DNA from: Mycolicibacterium baixiangningiae
GTDB taxonomy: Bacteria; Actinomycetota; Actinomycetes; Mycobacteriales; Mycobacteriaceae
Direction of reading: 5' to 3'
Length of the DNA stretch: 64,000 bases
Assembly: GCF_016313185.1 (NCBI RefSeq)
Contig: NZ_CP066218.1
Location: 2,852,001-2,916,000, forward strand
Every line of letters starts with the position of its first letter. Position 1 is the stretch's first letter. Position numbers and translations under genes: made by a program. The notes under the pieces were generated by a model. That model was given only the letters and a program-made list of their open reading frames with translations, was not told where the DNA came from and did not search any database. Shown one piece after another: positions 45,302-53,486 of this stretch.

Positions 45302-46208
45302 GGGAAGCCGGCTCCTCGGCGGCTTCGACCCCGAGGCGGGGCTGAGCCACCACGATGCCGCCGCGCCCCAGCGGATCCCGGTGCCATCGCTGCTGCGTTC
45401 GCTGCTCTCCGAGCATCTCGACCCCGGCTACTCGGCAGCTGCCGCGGCCCGCCGGGACGGCGCGCGGCGACCCCGGGCCGTCGAGTGGGGCTGGCAGGTG
45501 GCGGCGGCCCTGGCCGTCGCCACGGTCTTCGGTGTCGCCGCCGCACAGGCCCAGACCGCCGCACCCGCCACCCGCGAGGCTCAGCAGGTGCTCGGCGGAA
45601 GCGTGCGGGCCGCCGAGGCGGCCGACGATCAGCTCACCGCGGAGCGCGACGCGTTGACCGCTCAAGTGGCGACCGAGCGCCGCAGCCGGCTCGACGGCGA
45701 CGAACGGGGCCGCCGGCTGTTGGCCGATCTCGACATCGCCGATGTCGCCGCGGCCGCCACGCCGGTGATCGGTCCGGGGCTGGCGGTCACCGTCACCGAC
45801 CCCGGTATGTCCAACAACCTGTCCGACGTGTCAAAGGAGCGGGTCGCCGGCAGCCGGCAGGTCATCCTCGATCGCGATCTGCAGCTGGTGGTCAACTCGC
45901 TGTGGGTCAGCGGGGCGGAAGCGGTGGCGGTCGGCGGCGTGCGCATCGGCCCCAACGTCACCATCCGGCAGGCCGGTGGCGGCATCCTCGTCGACAACCA
46001 GCCGGTCAGCAGCCCGTACGAGCTGCAGGCGATCGGCCCGCCCAATTCGATTGCAGGCACCTTCGACCGCAGCGCGGGACTGCAGCGGCTGCGGCTGCTC
46101 GAAACCTCTTACGGGGTGGGTGTTTCCGTCAGCGCCGCCGATGCGCTCACCCTGCCAGCCGGTTCGGTGCGGGAGGTCAACTTCGCCAAGCAGATCGGAG
46201 CCCGATGA
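45294..46208 (+). CDS. DUF881 membrane-anchored protein (Rv1823-like)
   Basis: A 304-residue protein with one membrane helix near 65-85 ([21 protein letters not shown]). A coiled segment follows (about 95-130), then a DUF881 domain with [16 protein letters not shown] and a beta-rich C-terminus. GTG start overlaps pgsA2. DUF881 proteins occur as pairs near division and cell-wall genes in actinobacteria. It is coupled by ATGA to the small membrane protein downstream. Function unknown; likely extracytoplasmic scaffold. Confidence 0.85.
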   Translation: MAEGSRLLGGFDPEAGLSHHDAAAPQRIPVPSLLRSLLSEHLDPGYSAAAAARRDGARRPRAVEWGWQVAAALAVATVFGVAAAQAQTAAPATREAQQVLGGSVRAAEAADDQLTAERDALTAQVATERRSRLDGDERGRRLLADLDIADVAAAATPVIGPGLAVTVTDPGMSNNLSDVSKERVAGSRQVILDRDLQLVVNSLWVSGAEAVAVGGVRIGPNVTIRQAGGGILVDNQPVSSPYELQAIGPPNSIAGTFDRSAGLQRLRLLETSYGVGVSVSAADALTLPAGSVREVNFAKQIGAR

Positions 46209-46537
46209 TCGGAATCGCCGCGCTCGTCGTCGGCATCGTGTTGGGCCTGGTGTTCCGCCCGAGCGTGCCGGATTTCGTCGAGCCGTATCTGCCCATCGCG
46301 GTGGTTGCCGCGCTCGACGCCGTGTTCGGTGGGCTGCGCGCCTATCTCGAGCGCATCTTCGACTCCAAGGTGTTCGTGGTGTCGTTCGTGTTCAACGTGC
46401 TGGTCGCCGCGCTCATCGTGTACGTCGGCGACCAACTGGGGGTGGGCACCCAGTTGTCCACCGCGATCATCGTGGTCCTCGGCATCCGCATCTTCGGCAA
46501 CGCGGCCGCCCTGCGGCGCAGACTGTTCGGCGCCTGA
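46205..46537 (+). CDS. Small basic membrane protein, DUF1290 (Rv1824-like)
   Basis: A 110-residue protein with three hydrophobic helices: the N-terminal [15 protein letters not shown], the central [17 protein letters not shown], and the C-terminal pair around [20 protein letters not shown]. The segment [12 protein letters not shown] and the basic end fit the Sbp/DUF1290 family encoded near division genes. ATG at 46205 overlaps the upstream DUF881 stop by ATGA. Its stop is 2 bases before the next DUF881 gene, so the three are one unit. Confidence 0.85.
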   Translation: MIGIAALVVGIVLGLVFRPSVPDFVEPYLPIAVVAALDAVFGGLRAYLERIFDSKVFVVSFVFNVLVAALIVYVGDQLGVGTQLSTAIIVVLGIRIFGNAAALRRRLFGA

Positions 46538-46539
46538 TC

Positions 46540-47331
46540 ATGACGGCGCCACCCGGTAAGCACGAGGACCCCGCCGACCATCACGGTCGCCACGAGTTAC
46601 CCACGCACCCGCGGCGGCCACAGGTCGGCCGCTCCCAGTTGCTCTTCGGCGCGCTGGGGGTGCTGCTGTGCGTGCTGCTCGGCGTGGCGATCGTCACCCA
46701 GGTCCGGCAGAACGAGTCCGGCGACTCCCTGGAGACGGCCCGGCCCGCCGACCTGCTGGTGCTCCTGGATTCGCTGCAACAGCGCGAAGCCGCCCTCAAC
46801 ACCGAGGTGGCCGACCTGCGCCGCACGCTCGAGCAGTTGGCGGCCTCCGGCAGCGACGACCAGGCGGCCATCGAGAATGCCCAGGCGCGGCTGGCGGCGC
46901 TGTCCATCCTCATCGGCGCGGTGGGTGCGACCGGTCCCGGCGTGATCCTCACCATCTCCGACACCACACCCGGGGTGCCGCCGGAGACGATGCTCGATGT
47001 GGTCAACGAACTGCGTGCCGCCGGGGCGGAGGCGATCGAGATCGGCGGCACCGCCGACGGACGGCGGGTCGCCGTACGGGTCGGGGTGGACACCTGGGTG
47101 CTCGGCCAGCCCGGGGCACTCTCCGTCGACGGCGCCATGCTGAACCCGCCGTATGCCGTTGCCGCAATTGGTGATCCGCCGACGCTGGCGGCCGCCATGA
47201 ACATTCCGGGCGGTGCGACGGACAGCATCGAACGGGTGGGCGGGACCATGGTGATCCAACAGGCGGACCGGGTGGACGTGACCGCCTTGCGGCAACCGAA
47301 AGACCGCCAATACGCTCAGCCAGTGAAATAG
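46540..47331 (+). CDS. DUF881 membrane-anchored protein (Rv1825-like)
   Basis: A 263-residue second DUF881 protein. A cytoplasmic His/Asp-rich head precedes one membrane helix (LLFGALGVLLCVLLGVAIVTQV, about 34-55). A coiled coil (about 65-115) and the DUF881 core with GATGPGVILTISDTTPG follow. M. tuberculosis Rv1825 has the same place and design. The paired coiled coils of the two DUF881 proteins suggest they bind each other outside the membrane. A TACGCT -10-like hexamer near its end may drive gcvH. Confidence 0.85.
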   Translation: MTAPPGKHEDPADHHGRHELPTHPRRPQVGRSQLLFGALGVLLCVLLGVAIVTQVRQNESGDSLETARPADLLVLLDSLQQREAALNTEVADLRRTLEQLAASGSDDQAAIENAQARLAALSILIGAVGATGPGVILTISDTTPGVPPETMLDVVNELRAAGAEAIEIGGTADGRRVAVRVGVDTWVLGQPGALSVDGAMLNPPYAVAAIGDPPTLAAAMNIPGGATDSIERVGGTMVIQQADRVDVTALRQPKDRQYAQPVK

Positions 47332-47376
47332 CGTGCCGGCCGCCTGGCCGGCGACGCTCGTACGCAGAGGAGACCC

Positions 47377-47772
47377 GTGACCGACATCCCAGCCGAGCTG
47401 TACTACACCGACGAACACGAGTGGGTGCTCCGCACGGGTGACGACACCGTCCGCGTCGGCATCACCGACTACGCGCAGGCGGCGCTCGGCGACGTCGTGT
47501 TCGTGCAGCTGCCCGACGTGGGCGCCGAATTCGCCCCCGGGGATCCGTTCGGCGAGGTGGAGTCCACCAAGTCCGTATCGGACCTCTACGCACCGGTCAG
47601 CGCGAAAGTGCTTGCCGTCAACGCGAATCTGGAGAGCAGCCCCGATCTGGTGAACTCCGATCCCTACGGCGAGGGCTGGCTGGTCGACCTGCAGCTCGAC
47701 GCCGACGACATGGAGGCGGCGCTCGGCGGTCTCCTCGACGCGGACGGCTACCGTGGCGTGGTGACCGAGTGA
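47377..47772 (+). CDS. gcvH: Glycine cleavage system H protein
   Basis: A 131-residue lipoyl-carrier protein. Lys65 in ESTKSVSDLYAPVSA is the lipoylation site, and the N-terminus YYTDEHEWV is a family hallmark. It shuttles the aminomethyl group between P, T and L proteins of glycine cleavage. GTG at 47377 follows AGAGGAG. gcvP is in the same window at 62105 under a glycine riboswitch; gcvH itself has no riboswitch visible. Position equals Rv1826. Confidence 0.95.
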   Translation: MTDIPAELYYTDEHEWVLRTGDDTVRVGITDYAQAALGDVVFVQLPDVGAEFAPGDPFGEVESTKSVSDLYAPVSAKVLAVNANLESSPDLVNSDPYGEGWLVDLQLDADDMEAALGGLLDADGYRGVVTE

Positions 47773-47943
47773 TGTGTTGTTAGGGTGCTGCAGACGGTTC
47801 GACCATCTTCGGACGAGTGAAATCAACGAGGGGCGGATCCGGCGGTGGTGGACACAGCGACGTCCACTGCGCGGTACGGTCGACGTGACACGACGGCTGG
47901 ACACCGGCCGGATATCGCCACAGCAGCCAGTGAGGAGCAGCGG
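47773..47943 (+). promoter_or_regulatory. Intergenic region upstream of garA
   Basis: 171 bases between gcvH and garA without a convincing gene. TAGGGT at about 47782-47787 could be a -10 box. An open frame from 47845 continues into garA, but GarA homologues begin with the VTEKD-like segment at 47944, so most of this region is leader. Confidence 0.4.
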
Positions 47944-48423
47944 GTGACGGAGAAGGACATCAACTCTGGGGGCGACCAGACGTCTGAAGAAGTCACCGTC
48001 GAGACCACCTCGGTCTTCCGCGCCGACTTCCTCAACGAACTCGACGCGCCGCCCGCGGCGGGGTCCGAGAGCTCGGTCTCCGGTGTCGAGGGCCTGCCGG
48101 TCGGTTCGGCGCTGCTGGTCGTCAAACGCGGTCCGAACGCCGGTTCGCGGTTCCTGCTGGACCAGCCGACCACCTCGGCCGGCCGCCACCCCGACAGCGA
48201 CATCTTCCTGGATGACGTCACCGTCAGCCGTCGGCATGCCGAGTTCCGGCTCGAGAGCGGTGAGTTCCAGGTGGTCGACGTCGGCAGCCTCAACGGCACC
48301 TACGTCAATCGCGAGCCGGTGGATTCCGCGGTGCTGGCCAACGGCGACGAGGTGCAGATCGGCAAGTTCCGCCTGGTGTTCCTGACCGGGCCCAGCACCG
48401 ACGAGAACGGCCCGAGCAGCTAG
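47944..48423 (+). CDS. garA: FHA-domain metabolic regulator GarA (OdhI type)
   Basis: A 159-residue protein. The N-terminal ETTSVF motif contains Thr21 and Thr22, the sites phosphorylated by PknG and PknB in mycobacteria. An FHA domain spans about 65-140 with GRHPDSDIFLDDVTVSRRHAEF and VGSLNGTYVN. Unphosphorylated GarA inhibits 2-oxoglutarate dehydrogenase complex and NAD-glutamate dehydrogenase and activates glutamate synthase; phosphorylation makes the FHA domain bind its own tail. GTG at 47944 chosen to match known GarA N-termini. Confidence 0.95.
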   Translation: MTEKDINSGGDQTSEEVTVETTSVFRADFLNELDAPPAAGSESSVSGVEGLPVGSALLVVKRGPNAGSRFLLDQPTTSAGRHPDSDIFLDDVTVSRRHAEFRLESGEFQVVDVGSLNGTYVNREPVDSAVLANGDEVQIGKFRLVFLTGPSTDENGPSS

Positions 48424-48453
48424 GTGGCCGATGAGCGCCCGCGCGACGAGTAA

Positions 48454-49188
48454 ATGAGCCAACCCGACAGCCCCGCACTCACCGGGATGTCGATCGGAGC
48501 GGTCCTGGATCTGCTGCGACCGGACTTCCCGGACGTGACGATCTCCAAGATCCGGTTCCTGGAGGCCGAAGGTCTGGTCACGCCGGAGCGCACCGCCTCG
48601 GGGTACCGGCGGTTCACCGCCTACGACTGTGCGCGCCTGCGGTTCATCCTGACCGCCCAGCGCGATCAGTACCTGCCGCTGAAAGTGATCAAGGCCCAGC
48701 TCGACGCCCAACCCGACGGTGCGCTGCCCTACCCGGTTCCCCGGCTGGTCCCGGTCGGCGCGGGAGGCGAGGATGCCGCCGCGGTGGCAAGCGTGGCGCC
48801 GACCCGGGTCCGGCTCAGCCGCGAAGACCTGCTCGAGCGGTCCGGTGTCGGCGAGGACCTGCTCGCCGCACTGATCAAGGCCGGAGTGATCACTCCCTCT
48901 TCCAAGGCCGGCGGCGGCATCTTCTTCGACGAGCACTCGGTGGTGATCGCGCAGTGTGCCCGCGCGCTGGCCGACTACGGCGTCGAACCGCGGCACCTGC
49001 GCGCGTTCCGCTCCGCGGCGGACCGGCAGTCGGATCTGATCGCCCAGATCGCCGGCCCGGTGGGCAAGGCCGGCACCACCGGTGCCCGTGACCGGGCCGA
49101 CGACCTCGCCCGGGAAGTCGCCGCACTGGCCATCACCCTGCACACGTCGTTGATCAAATCGGCCGTACGCGACGTTCTGGATCGCTGA
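48454..49188 (+). CDS. MerR family transcriptional regulator (Rv1828-like)
   Basis: A 244-residue regulator. The N-terminal MerR HTH is about 8-80 with [31 protein letters not shown] and [19 protein letters not shown] distinctive C-terminal domain with a second MerR-like segment ([38 protein letters not shown]) replaces the usual metal or drug-binding loop. M. tuberculosis Rv1828 shares this design. Ligand unknown. Lies 30 bases after garA. Confidence 0.9.
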   Translation: MSQPDSPALTGMSIGAVLDLLRPDFPDVTISKIRFLEAEGLVTPERTASGYRRFTAYDCARLRFILTAQRDQYLPLKVIKAQLDAQPDGALPYPVPRLVPVGAGGEDAAAVASVAPTRVRLSREDLLERSGVGEDLLAALIKAGVITPSSKAGGGIFFDEHSVVIAQCARALADYGVEPRHLRAFRSAADRQSDLIAQIAGPVGKAGTTGARDRADDLAREVAALAITLHTSLIKSAVRDVLDR

Positions 49189-49290
49189 GGATTAGACTCG
49201 CAACGACGGATCGTTCGTCACGTCAGGTCGCCGCATCTGACAGCAGCACCGAAGAACGACAAGCACACTGGTGCGAAAGGGCAGACACAG

Positions 49291-49785
49291 ATGGCTGAGG
49301 TTCGTGTGGTCGGCATTCGCGTGGAGCAGCCCCAGAACCAGCCGGTGCTGCTGCTGCGCGAGTCCAACGGGGACCGTTATCTGCCGATCTGGATAGGTCA
49401 GTCGGAGGCCGCCGCGATCGCCCTCGAACAGCAGGGTGTGGAACCGGCCCGGCCGCTGACCCACGACCTGTTCCGCGACGTCATCGCCGCACTCGGGCAT
49501 TCGCTCAAAGAGGTGCGGATCGTCGACCTCCAGGAGGGCACCTTCTACGCCGACCTCATCTTCGACCGGGACATCAAGGTATCCGCCCGGCCGTCGGATT
49601 CGGTGGCGATCGCGCTGCGCGTCGGAGTGCCCATCTACGTCGAGGAAGCGGTGCTGGCCGAGGCCGGGCTGCTGATCCCCGACGAGAACGACGAAGAGGC
49701 GTCGGGCGCGGTCCGCGAGGACGAGGTCGAGAAGTTCAAGGAATTCCTCGACAGCGTCTCCCCGGACGACTTCAAAGCGACCTGA
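49291..49785 (+). CDS. Bifunctional nuclease family protein (DUF151, Rv1829-like)
   Basis: A 164-residue protein of the BFN/DUF151 family. It contains LLLRESNGDRYLPIWIGQSEAAAIALEQQG and ARPSDSVAIALRVGVPIYVEEAVL, both family hallmarks, plus an acidic C-terminal tail. Plant relatives are RNA/DNA nucleases, while bacterial roles are unclear. Position equals Rv1829 between two merR genes. ATG at 49291 with an AAAGGG site. Confidence 0.9.
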   Translation: MAEVRVVGIRVEQPQNQPVLLLRESNGDRYLPIWIGQSEAAAIALEQQGVEPARPLTHDLFRDVIAALGHSLKEVRIVDLQEGTFYADLIFDRDIKVSARPSDSVAIALRVGVPIYVEEAVLAEAGLLIPDENDEEASGAVREDEVEKFKEFLDSVSPDDFKAT

Positions 49786-50000
49786 GACGCGCTTTGTCAC
49801 GGATGCGTCTCACGGTGCCGACACGCGGTGTGACCTTCTGCCAACGGCAGATCATGCGGCCATACTTTGGGGGCGACGAGCAGTCAGGGCTCGAGTGAAC
49901 GCGTATGCTCGGACACAATCGAGCTGGCGGACGACGACACGGAACTGCACGTCGCGCAGGGTGCCAAGCGGGCGAGTTCGATCGGCGAGAGGATTCGATA
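49786..50000 (+). other. Intergenic leader of resR
   Basis: 215 bases without a convincing gene. The frame of resR stays open back to 49905, but the ResR N-terminus and a GAGAGG ribosome-binding site favour GTG at 50001. No clear operator was recognised. Confidence 0.4.
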
Positions 50001-50624
50001 GTGGGCGACACGCCACGTCAGGGAGAACTTGACCTGTCGACCGACAAGACCCCCGCGGAGCCGGTCAGCCGGGCGGCGAGCGAACCCGTGCAGGGTGGCC
50101 TGTTCCCCGATGACTCCCTCCCCGACGAGCTCGTGGGCTACCGGGGGCCGAGCGCCTGCCAGATCGCCGGTATCACCTACCGGCAGCTGGACTACTGGGC
50201 CCGAACCTCACTCGTGGTGCCCTCGATCCGCGGCGCGGCCGGTTCCGGCAGCCAGCGGCTCTACTCGTTCAAGGACATCCTGGTTCTCAAGATCGTCAAG
50301 CGGTTGCTCGACACCGGGATCTCGCTGCACAACATCCGTGTCGCGGTGGACCACCTGCGGCAGCGCGGCGTGAGCGACTTGGCCAACATCACGCTGTTCT
50401 CCGACGGCACCACGGTCTACGAGTGCACCTCCGCCGAGGAGGTCGTCGACCTGCTCCAGGGCGGACAGGGCGTATTCGGCATAGCGGTCTCCGGTGCCAT
50501 GCGCGAGCTGACCGGCGCCATCGCCGACTTCCCCGGCGAGCGGGCCGACGGTGGCGAGTCCATCGCCGCCCCCGAGGACGAACTGGCGTCCCGACGCAAG
50601 CATCGCGACCGCAAGACCGGCTGA
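50001..50624 (+). CDS. resR: MerR family regulator, ResR/McdR (Rv1830-like)
   Basis: A 207-residue MerR-type protein. The HTH region is about 48-115: GPSACQIAGITYRQLDYWARTSLVVPSIRGAAGSGSQRLYSFKDILVLKIVKRLLDTGISLHNIRVAV. The C-terminal ligand-like domain contains VYECTSAEEVVDLLQGGQGVFGIAVSGAM. Rv1830 variants in clinical M. tuberculosis alter regrowth after drug exposure, and it controls growth and division genes. GTG at 50001. It is followed by a perfect hairpin terminator. In M. tuberculosis gcvB is close downstream; here an 11-kb operon intervenes. Confidence 0.92.
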   Translation: MGDTPRQGELDLSTDKTPAEPVSRAASEPVQGGLFPDDSLPDELVGYRGPSACQIAGITYRQLDYWARTSLVVPSIRGAAGSGSQRLYSFKDILVLKIVKRLLDTGISLHNIRVAVDHLRQRGVSDLANITLFSDGTTVYECTSAEEVVDLLQGGQGVFGIAVSGAMRELTGAIADFPGERADGGESIAAPEDELASRRKHRDRKTG

Positions 50625-50641
50625 GCGCCCTCGCCCAACCC

Positions 50642-50676
50642 CTGACGACGACCACCGGCGCGGTGGTCGTCGTCAG
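50642..50676 (+). terminator. Perfect hairpin after resR
   Basis: CTGACGACGACCACC (50642-50656) and GGTGGTCGTCGTCAG (50662-50676) form a perfect 15-bp stem with a 5-base loop, 17 bases after the resR stop. A short T-rich CGTTTG follows. It is the strongest hairpin I saw in the window and marks the end of the conserved block. Confidence 0.8.
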
Positions 50677-51115
50677 CGTTTGCGCGCCGGAGCATCTGAT
50701 TCGGCGACACTTCAGCGCGGACTGTATCGGATCGGCAGAACTCCCGTACTCCTCGTGCGGTGCCGCTGTCGCCATGACGTTCCTCACTCCGGCGAGGTCG
50801 GCCGCGGTGGGAAGCCGCTCGCGGACAAGTTCACGGGGATATGGGTGGGCGCGACCGGCCCTGATGTCTCGCCGTCGCGGCATCGAAACCACTCAGTGAA
50901 ACCCGGGTGTGTTAACTGCGTGTCACGCCGACGTTGAATCTGCTCTAGTTAATTCCTCGTTACGGACCATCTGTTTGACAGATGCAACCGGTCGCTTTTG
51001 ACTGTTTGACGCGCGGCCTCAGTTCTCGGACTCTTGAAAACACCAGCGGCTGAGCCCCATTCGTTTCAGTCCGACCAGACCACGCCGCGTCGACGGTTCG
51101 CGAGAGGAATTACCC
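50677..51115 (+). other. Non-coding junction between resR and the TRAP operon
   Basis: 439 bases without a credible gene on either strand; the short open frames here have no ribosome-binding site or family resemblance. The part from about 50925 to 51060 is less GC-rich than its surroundings and contains regulatory repeats. I see no remnant of an Rv1831-type gene. Confidence 0.5.
50968..51010 (+). promoter_or_regulatory. LysR-type repeats upstream of dctP
   Basis: A perfect inverted repeat CATCTG-N5-CAGATG spans 50968-50984. The nonamer CTGTTTGAC occurs at 50971-50979 and again at 51002-51010, 31 bases apart, which is three helical turns. TTGACA at 50975 could serve as a -35 box, but no clear -10 follows at the right distance. 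The operon encodes a LysR regulator, which makes these the best candidate binding sites. Confidence 0.55.
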
Positions 51116-52117
51116 ATGAGGCCAAACATCAAAGCGGTTGTCGCGTGCGGGTTCACCGCACTTCTGACACTCACCGCGTGTTCCTCCGCAAACGAATCCG
51201 ACCAAGGCACAACGCAACTCACGCTTGCGGTAGAAACCAGCCAGGGCGACCCGCTGGCCGACATGCTGTTGGCGTTCGCCGAGGAGGTCCAGAGCGAACT
51301 CGGTGACTCCGTCGAACTCAACGTGCAGACCGGCGGTGCCATCGGTGACGAGGAAGCGGTCCTGCAGGGCCTGCGAGCGGGCGCCGTCGACGTCGCCGCG
51401 GTCAGCGGCTCGGTGGCCAACCTCGATCCGATGTTCAACGTCATGGAGATGCCGTTCCTGTTCACCGACCGGCAGACCGCCGCGGAGTTCCTCGACGGCG
51501 ACTTCGGCGACGAGCTGAGCGAATCTCTCGTCAACACCACGGGCGCTCGGGTTCTCGGCTTCGGGGAGAACGGCTTCCGCCACATCACGAACAACGTCCG
51601 TCCGATCAACACGTCCGCTGACCTGCAGGGGCTCAAGATCCGGGTGCCCGGTAACCCGGCCCGCGTCATGATGTTCGAGGCGCTCGGGGCCACGCCCACC
51701 CAGATCGACATCGGCGAGGCGTACCTCGCGCTGGACCAGGGGGTGCTCGACGGCCAGGAGAACCCGCTGAAGGTCATCGACGCGTTCTCGTTCTACGAGA
51801 AGCAGCGCTACCTGACGCTCACCTCGCACATCTACAGTCCGGTGTACCTGGCGGTCAACGAGAAGACCTGGCAGGGATTGACACCCGACGTACAGCAGGG
51901 TCTGCAAACCGCTGCCGCGGCGGCGGCCGAGACGAGCCGCAAATCGGGCGCGGAGGCTGACGAGGTGCTGGTGGCGAAGTTCGAGCAGGCCGGCGTCCAG
52001 GTGAACGAGGCCGACGTCACCCAACTCAGCGAGACGGTGGTCGCGGTCCGCGAGGAGATCGCCGGCGAGATCCCCGGGGATTTCGCCCAGCGGGTGCTCG
52101 CCGAGTACAACCAATGA
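51116..52117 (+). CDS. dctP: TRAP transporter substrate-binding lipoprotein (DctP)
   Basis: A 333-residue extracytoplasmic receptor. The signal sequence ends in a lipobox with Cys22 (LLTLTAC), so it is probably lipid-anchored, as expected for a Gram-positive cell. DctP signatures follow: GAIGDEEAVLQGLRAGAVDVAAVSG, LQGLKIRVPGNPARVMMFEALGATPT with the ligand-carboxylate Arg, and YLALDQGVLDGQENP. TRAP systems use ion gradients to import carboxylates. ATG at 51116 follows GAGAGGA. The next gene overlaps by ATGA. It is the first gene of a 12-gene operon. Confidence 0.93.
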   Translation: MRPNIKAVVACGFTALLTLTACSSANESDQGTTQLTLAVETSQGDPLADMLLAFAEEVQSELGDSVELNVQTGGAIGDEEAVLQGLRAGAVDVAAVSGSVANLDPMFNVMEMPFLFTDRQTAAEFLDGDFGDELSESLVNTTGARVLGFGENGFRHITNNVRPINTSADLQGLKIRVPGNPARVMMFEALGATPTQIDIGEAYLALDQGVLDGQENPLKVIDAFSFYEKQRYLTLTSHIYSPVYLAVNEKTWQGLTPDVQQGLQTAAAAAAETSRKSGAEADEVLVAKFEQAGVQVNEADVTQLSETVVAVREEIAGEIPGDFAQRVLAEYNQ

Positions 52118-52911
52118 GCACCGACAGCCGCCCGCGGCCGGCTCTGCCACTCGCCGAGCTCAACACCGCCACCCGGATCGGCCTGGTGTACATGGCCTCC
52201 AGCACGCTGATGGAAGCGGAGATGTACGCCATGGCCACGCCGGCGGCCACCGTGCACACCAGCCGGGTGACGCTTCCCTCGGTCACGGTCGACGGCATCG
52301 ATGCCATGATGCGCTCGCCGGAACTGCGGACCGCCGTCGAACTCGTCGCGCAGGCTCCGCTGGACCTGCTGCTTTTCGGCGGCACCAGCGCGTCCTTCCT
52401 GCACGGCACCGCCTGGGACCGGATGCTCGTCGGGCACCTCGAGCAATGGAGCGGATTGACCGGCCGCTGCACCACGACCTCGACGGCCAGCGTCGCGGCG
52501 CTCGACGCGGTCGGCGCAGGCGCCATCGCCCTGGTCACGCCGTACCGCCAGGAGGTGATCGACCGCGCCGAGCGCTTCTTCACCGACAACGGACATCCGG
52601 TGGTCGCCAGCGTCGGACTCGGCATCACCGACGACCGGGAGCTCGCGCGCGTTCCTCTCGACGACGTCTACGATCTGGCGCTGTCCACCGACGTCGCGGC
52701 CGCTGACGCCGTGTTCATCAGCTGCACCAACTTCGCCACCGTCGGCGCGATCGCCGCACTGGAGGAGGCGCTGGGCAAGCCGGTGATCAGTGCGGTGCAG
52801 GCGTCCTTCTGGTACGCGCTCGAGCTCACCGGTACGGCGGCTGCCAGACCCGGATTCGGCCAACTGTTCGGGGTACGGGCGCCCGTCGCTACGTCCGCGA
52901 CACGATCGTGA
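52114..52911 (+). CDS. Arylmalonate decarboxylase/maleate isomerase-like protein
   Basis: A 265-residue Asp/Glu/hydantoin racemase superfamily member. The first catalytic-Cys position is replaced by Gly90 in FGGTSASFLHG, while Thr91 and Ser92 match the dioxyanion pocket of arylmalonate decarboxylase (GTSLSF). Tyr144 in TPYRQE and Cys204 in ISCTNF occupy the other key AMDase positions. Racemases and maleate isomerases need two Cys, so a one-Cys decarboxylase or a decarboxylase-like isomerase is more likely. Its ATG overlaps dctP and its stop overlaps dctQ, so it is coupled to the transporter and probably acts on the imported compound early. Confidence 0.85.
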   Translation: MSTDSRPRPALPLAELNTATRIGLVYMASSTLMEAEMYAMATPAATVHTSRVTLPSVTVDGIDAMMRSPELRTAVELVAQAPLDLLLFGGTSASFLHGTAWDRMLVGHLEQWSGLTGRCTTTSTASVAALDAVGAGAIALVTPYRQEVIDRAERFFTDNGHPVVASVGLGITDDRELARVPLDDVYDLALSTDVAAADAVFISCTNFATVGAIAALEEALGKPVISAVQASFWYALELTGTAAARPGFGQLFGVRAPVATSATRS

Positions 52912-53486
52912 CGCCCGATCCGCCTGAGCCGCACACGCTCTCGGGCTCGGCCGACGTCGGCGAACGCCTCGACTCCACGTTCGGCGTGGAACCCGACACG
53001 CATGCCACCACCGTCATCGACCGCGTCCTGGAAGCCGTTGCGGCGCTGCTGCTGGCAACCATCACGCTGGTGTTGTTCGCCAACGCTGGGATGCGGTTCC
53101 TGTTCGACTCACCATGGGGCGGAACAGAAGAACTCGTCACCGGGCTGATGCTTTGGCTGACCATGCTGGGCTTCGCGATCGGCGTGCGCCGCCGCGAGTC
53201 GATCGAGGTGCGCGCGTTCGTCGATCGGCTTCCGGTCCGCATCGCGGTGTGGCTCAAGTTGGCCACCGATCTGCTCATGGCCCTGATCTTGCTGCACCTC
53301 GCGTGGTTCGCCTATCAGTACGTCGTCGAGTTCGGGGGCGATCTGACCCCGTACCTGCGGTTGCCGCGCGCGTTCTTCACCGCCGCGCTGCCCGTCGGCG
53401 CCTTCGCCGCCGCGGTGATCGTCGTCCTCCAACTGCCGAATGTGCGTGCGGCGGTCCTGCGCCAACGCGAGGAGTACGAGTCGTGA
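52908..53486 (+). CDS. dctQ: TRAP transporter small permease (DctQ)
   Basis: A 192-residue membrane protein. After an unusually long hydrophilic N-terminus of about 38 residues come four helices, including LLLATITLVLFANAGMRFLF, the conserved W-G-E segment SPWGGTEELVTGLMLWLTMLGFAIGVRRRESIEV, and AFFTAALPVGAFAAAVIVVL. DctQ holds the large permease. GTG at 52908 overlaps the preceding stop, and its stop overlaps dctM. Confidence 0.9.
   Translation: MTPDPPEPHTLSGSADVGERLDSTFGVEPDTHATTVIDRVLEAVAALLLATITLVLFANAGMRFLFDSPWGGTEELVTGLMLWLTMLGFAIGVRRRESIEVRAFVDRLPVRIAVWLKLATDLLMALILLHLAWFAYQYVVEFGGDLTPYLRLPRAFFTAALPVGAFAAAVIVVLQLPNVRAAVLRQREEYES

Noticed and set aside
46597..49143. An 848-codon open frame on the minus strand
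   Set aside because: Antisense to the DUF881 gene, gcvH, garA and merR, all of which have recognisable domains. Low-complexity composition.
50599..50937. Short open frames in the resR-dctP gap as a relic of Rv1831
   Set aside because: No ribosome-binding sites, no family resemblance, and composition of shadow frames.
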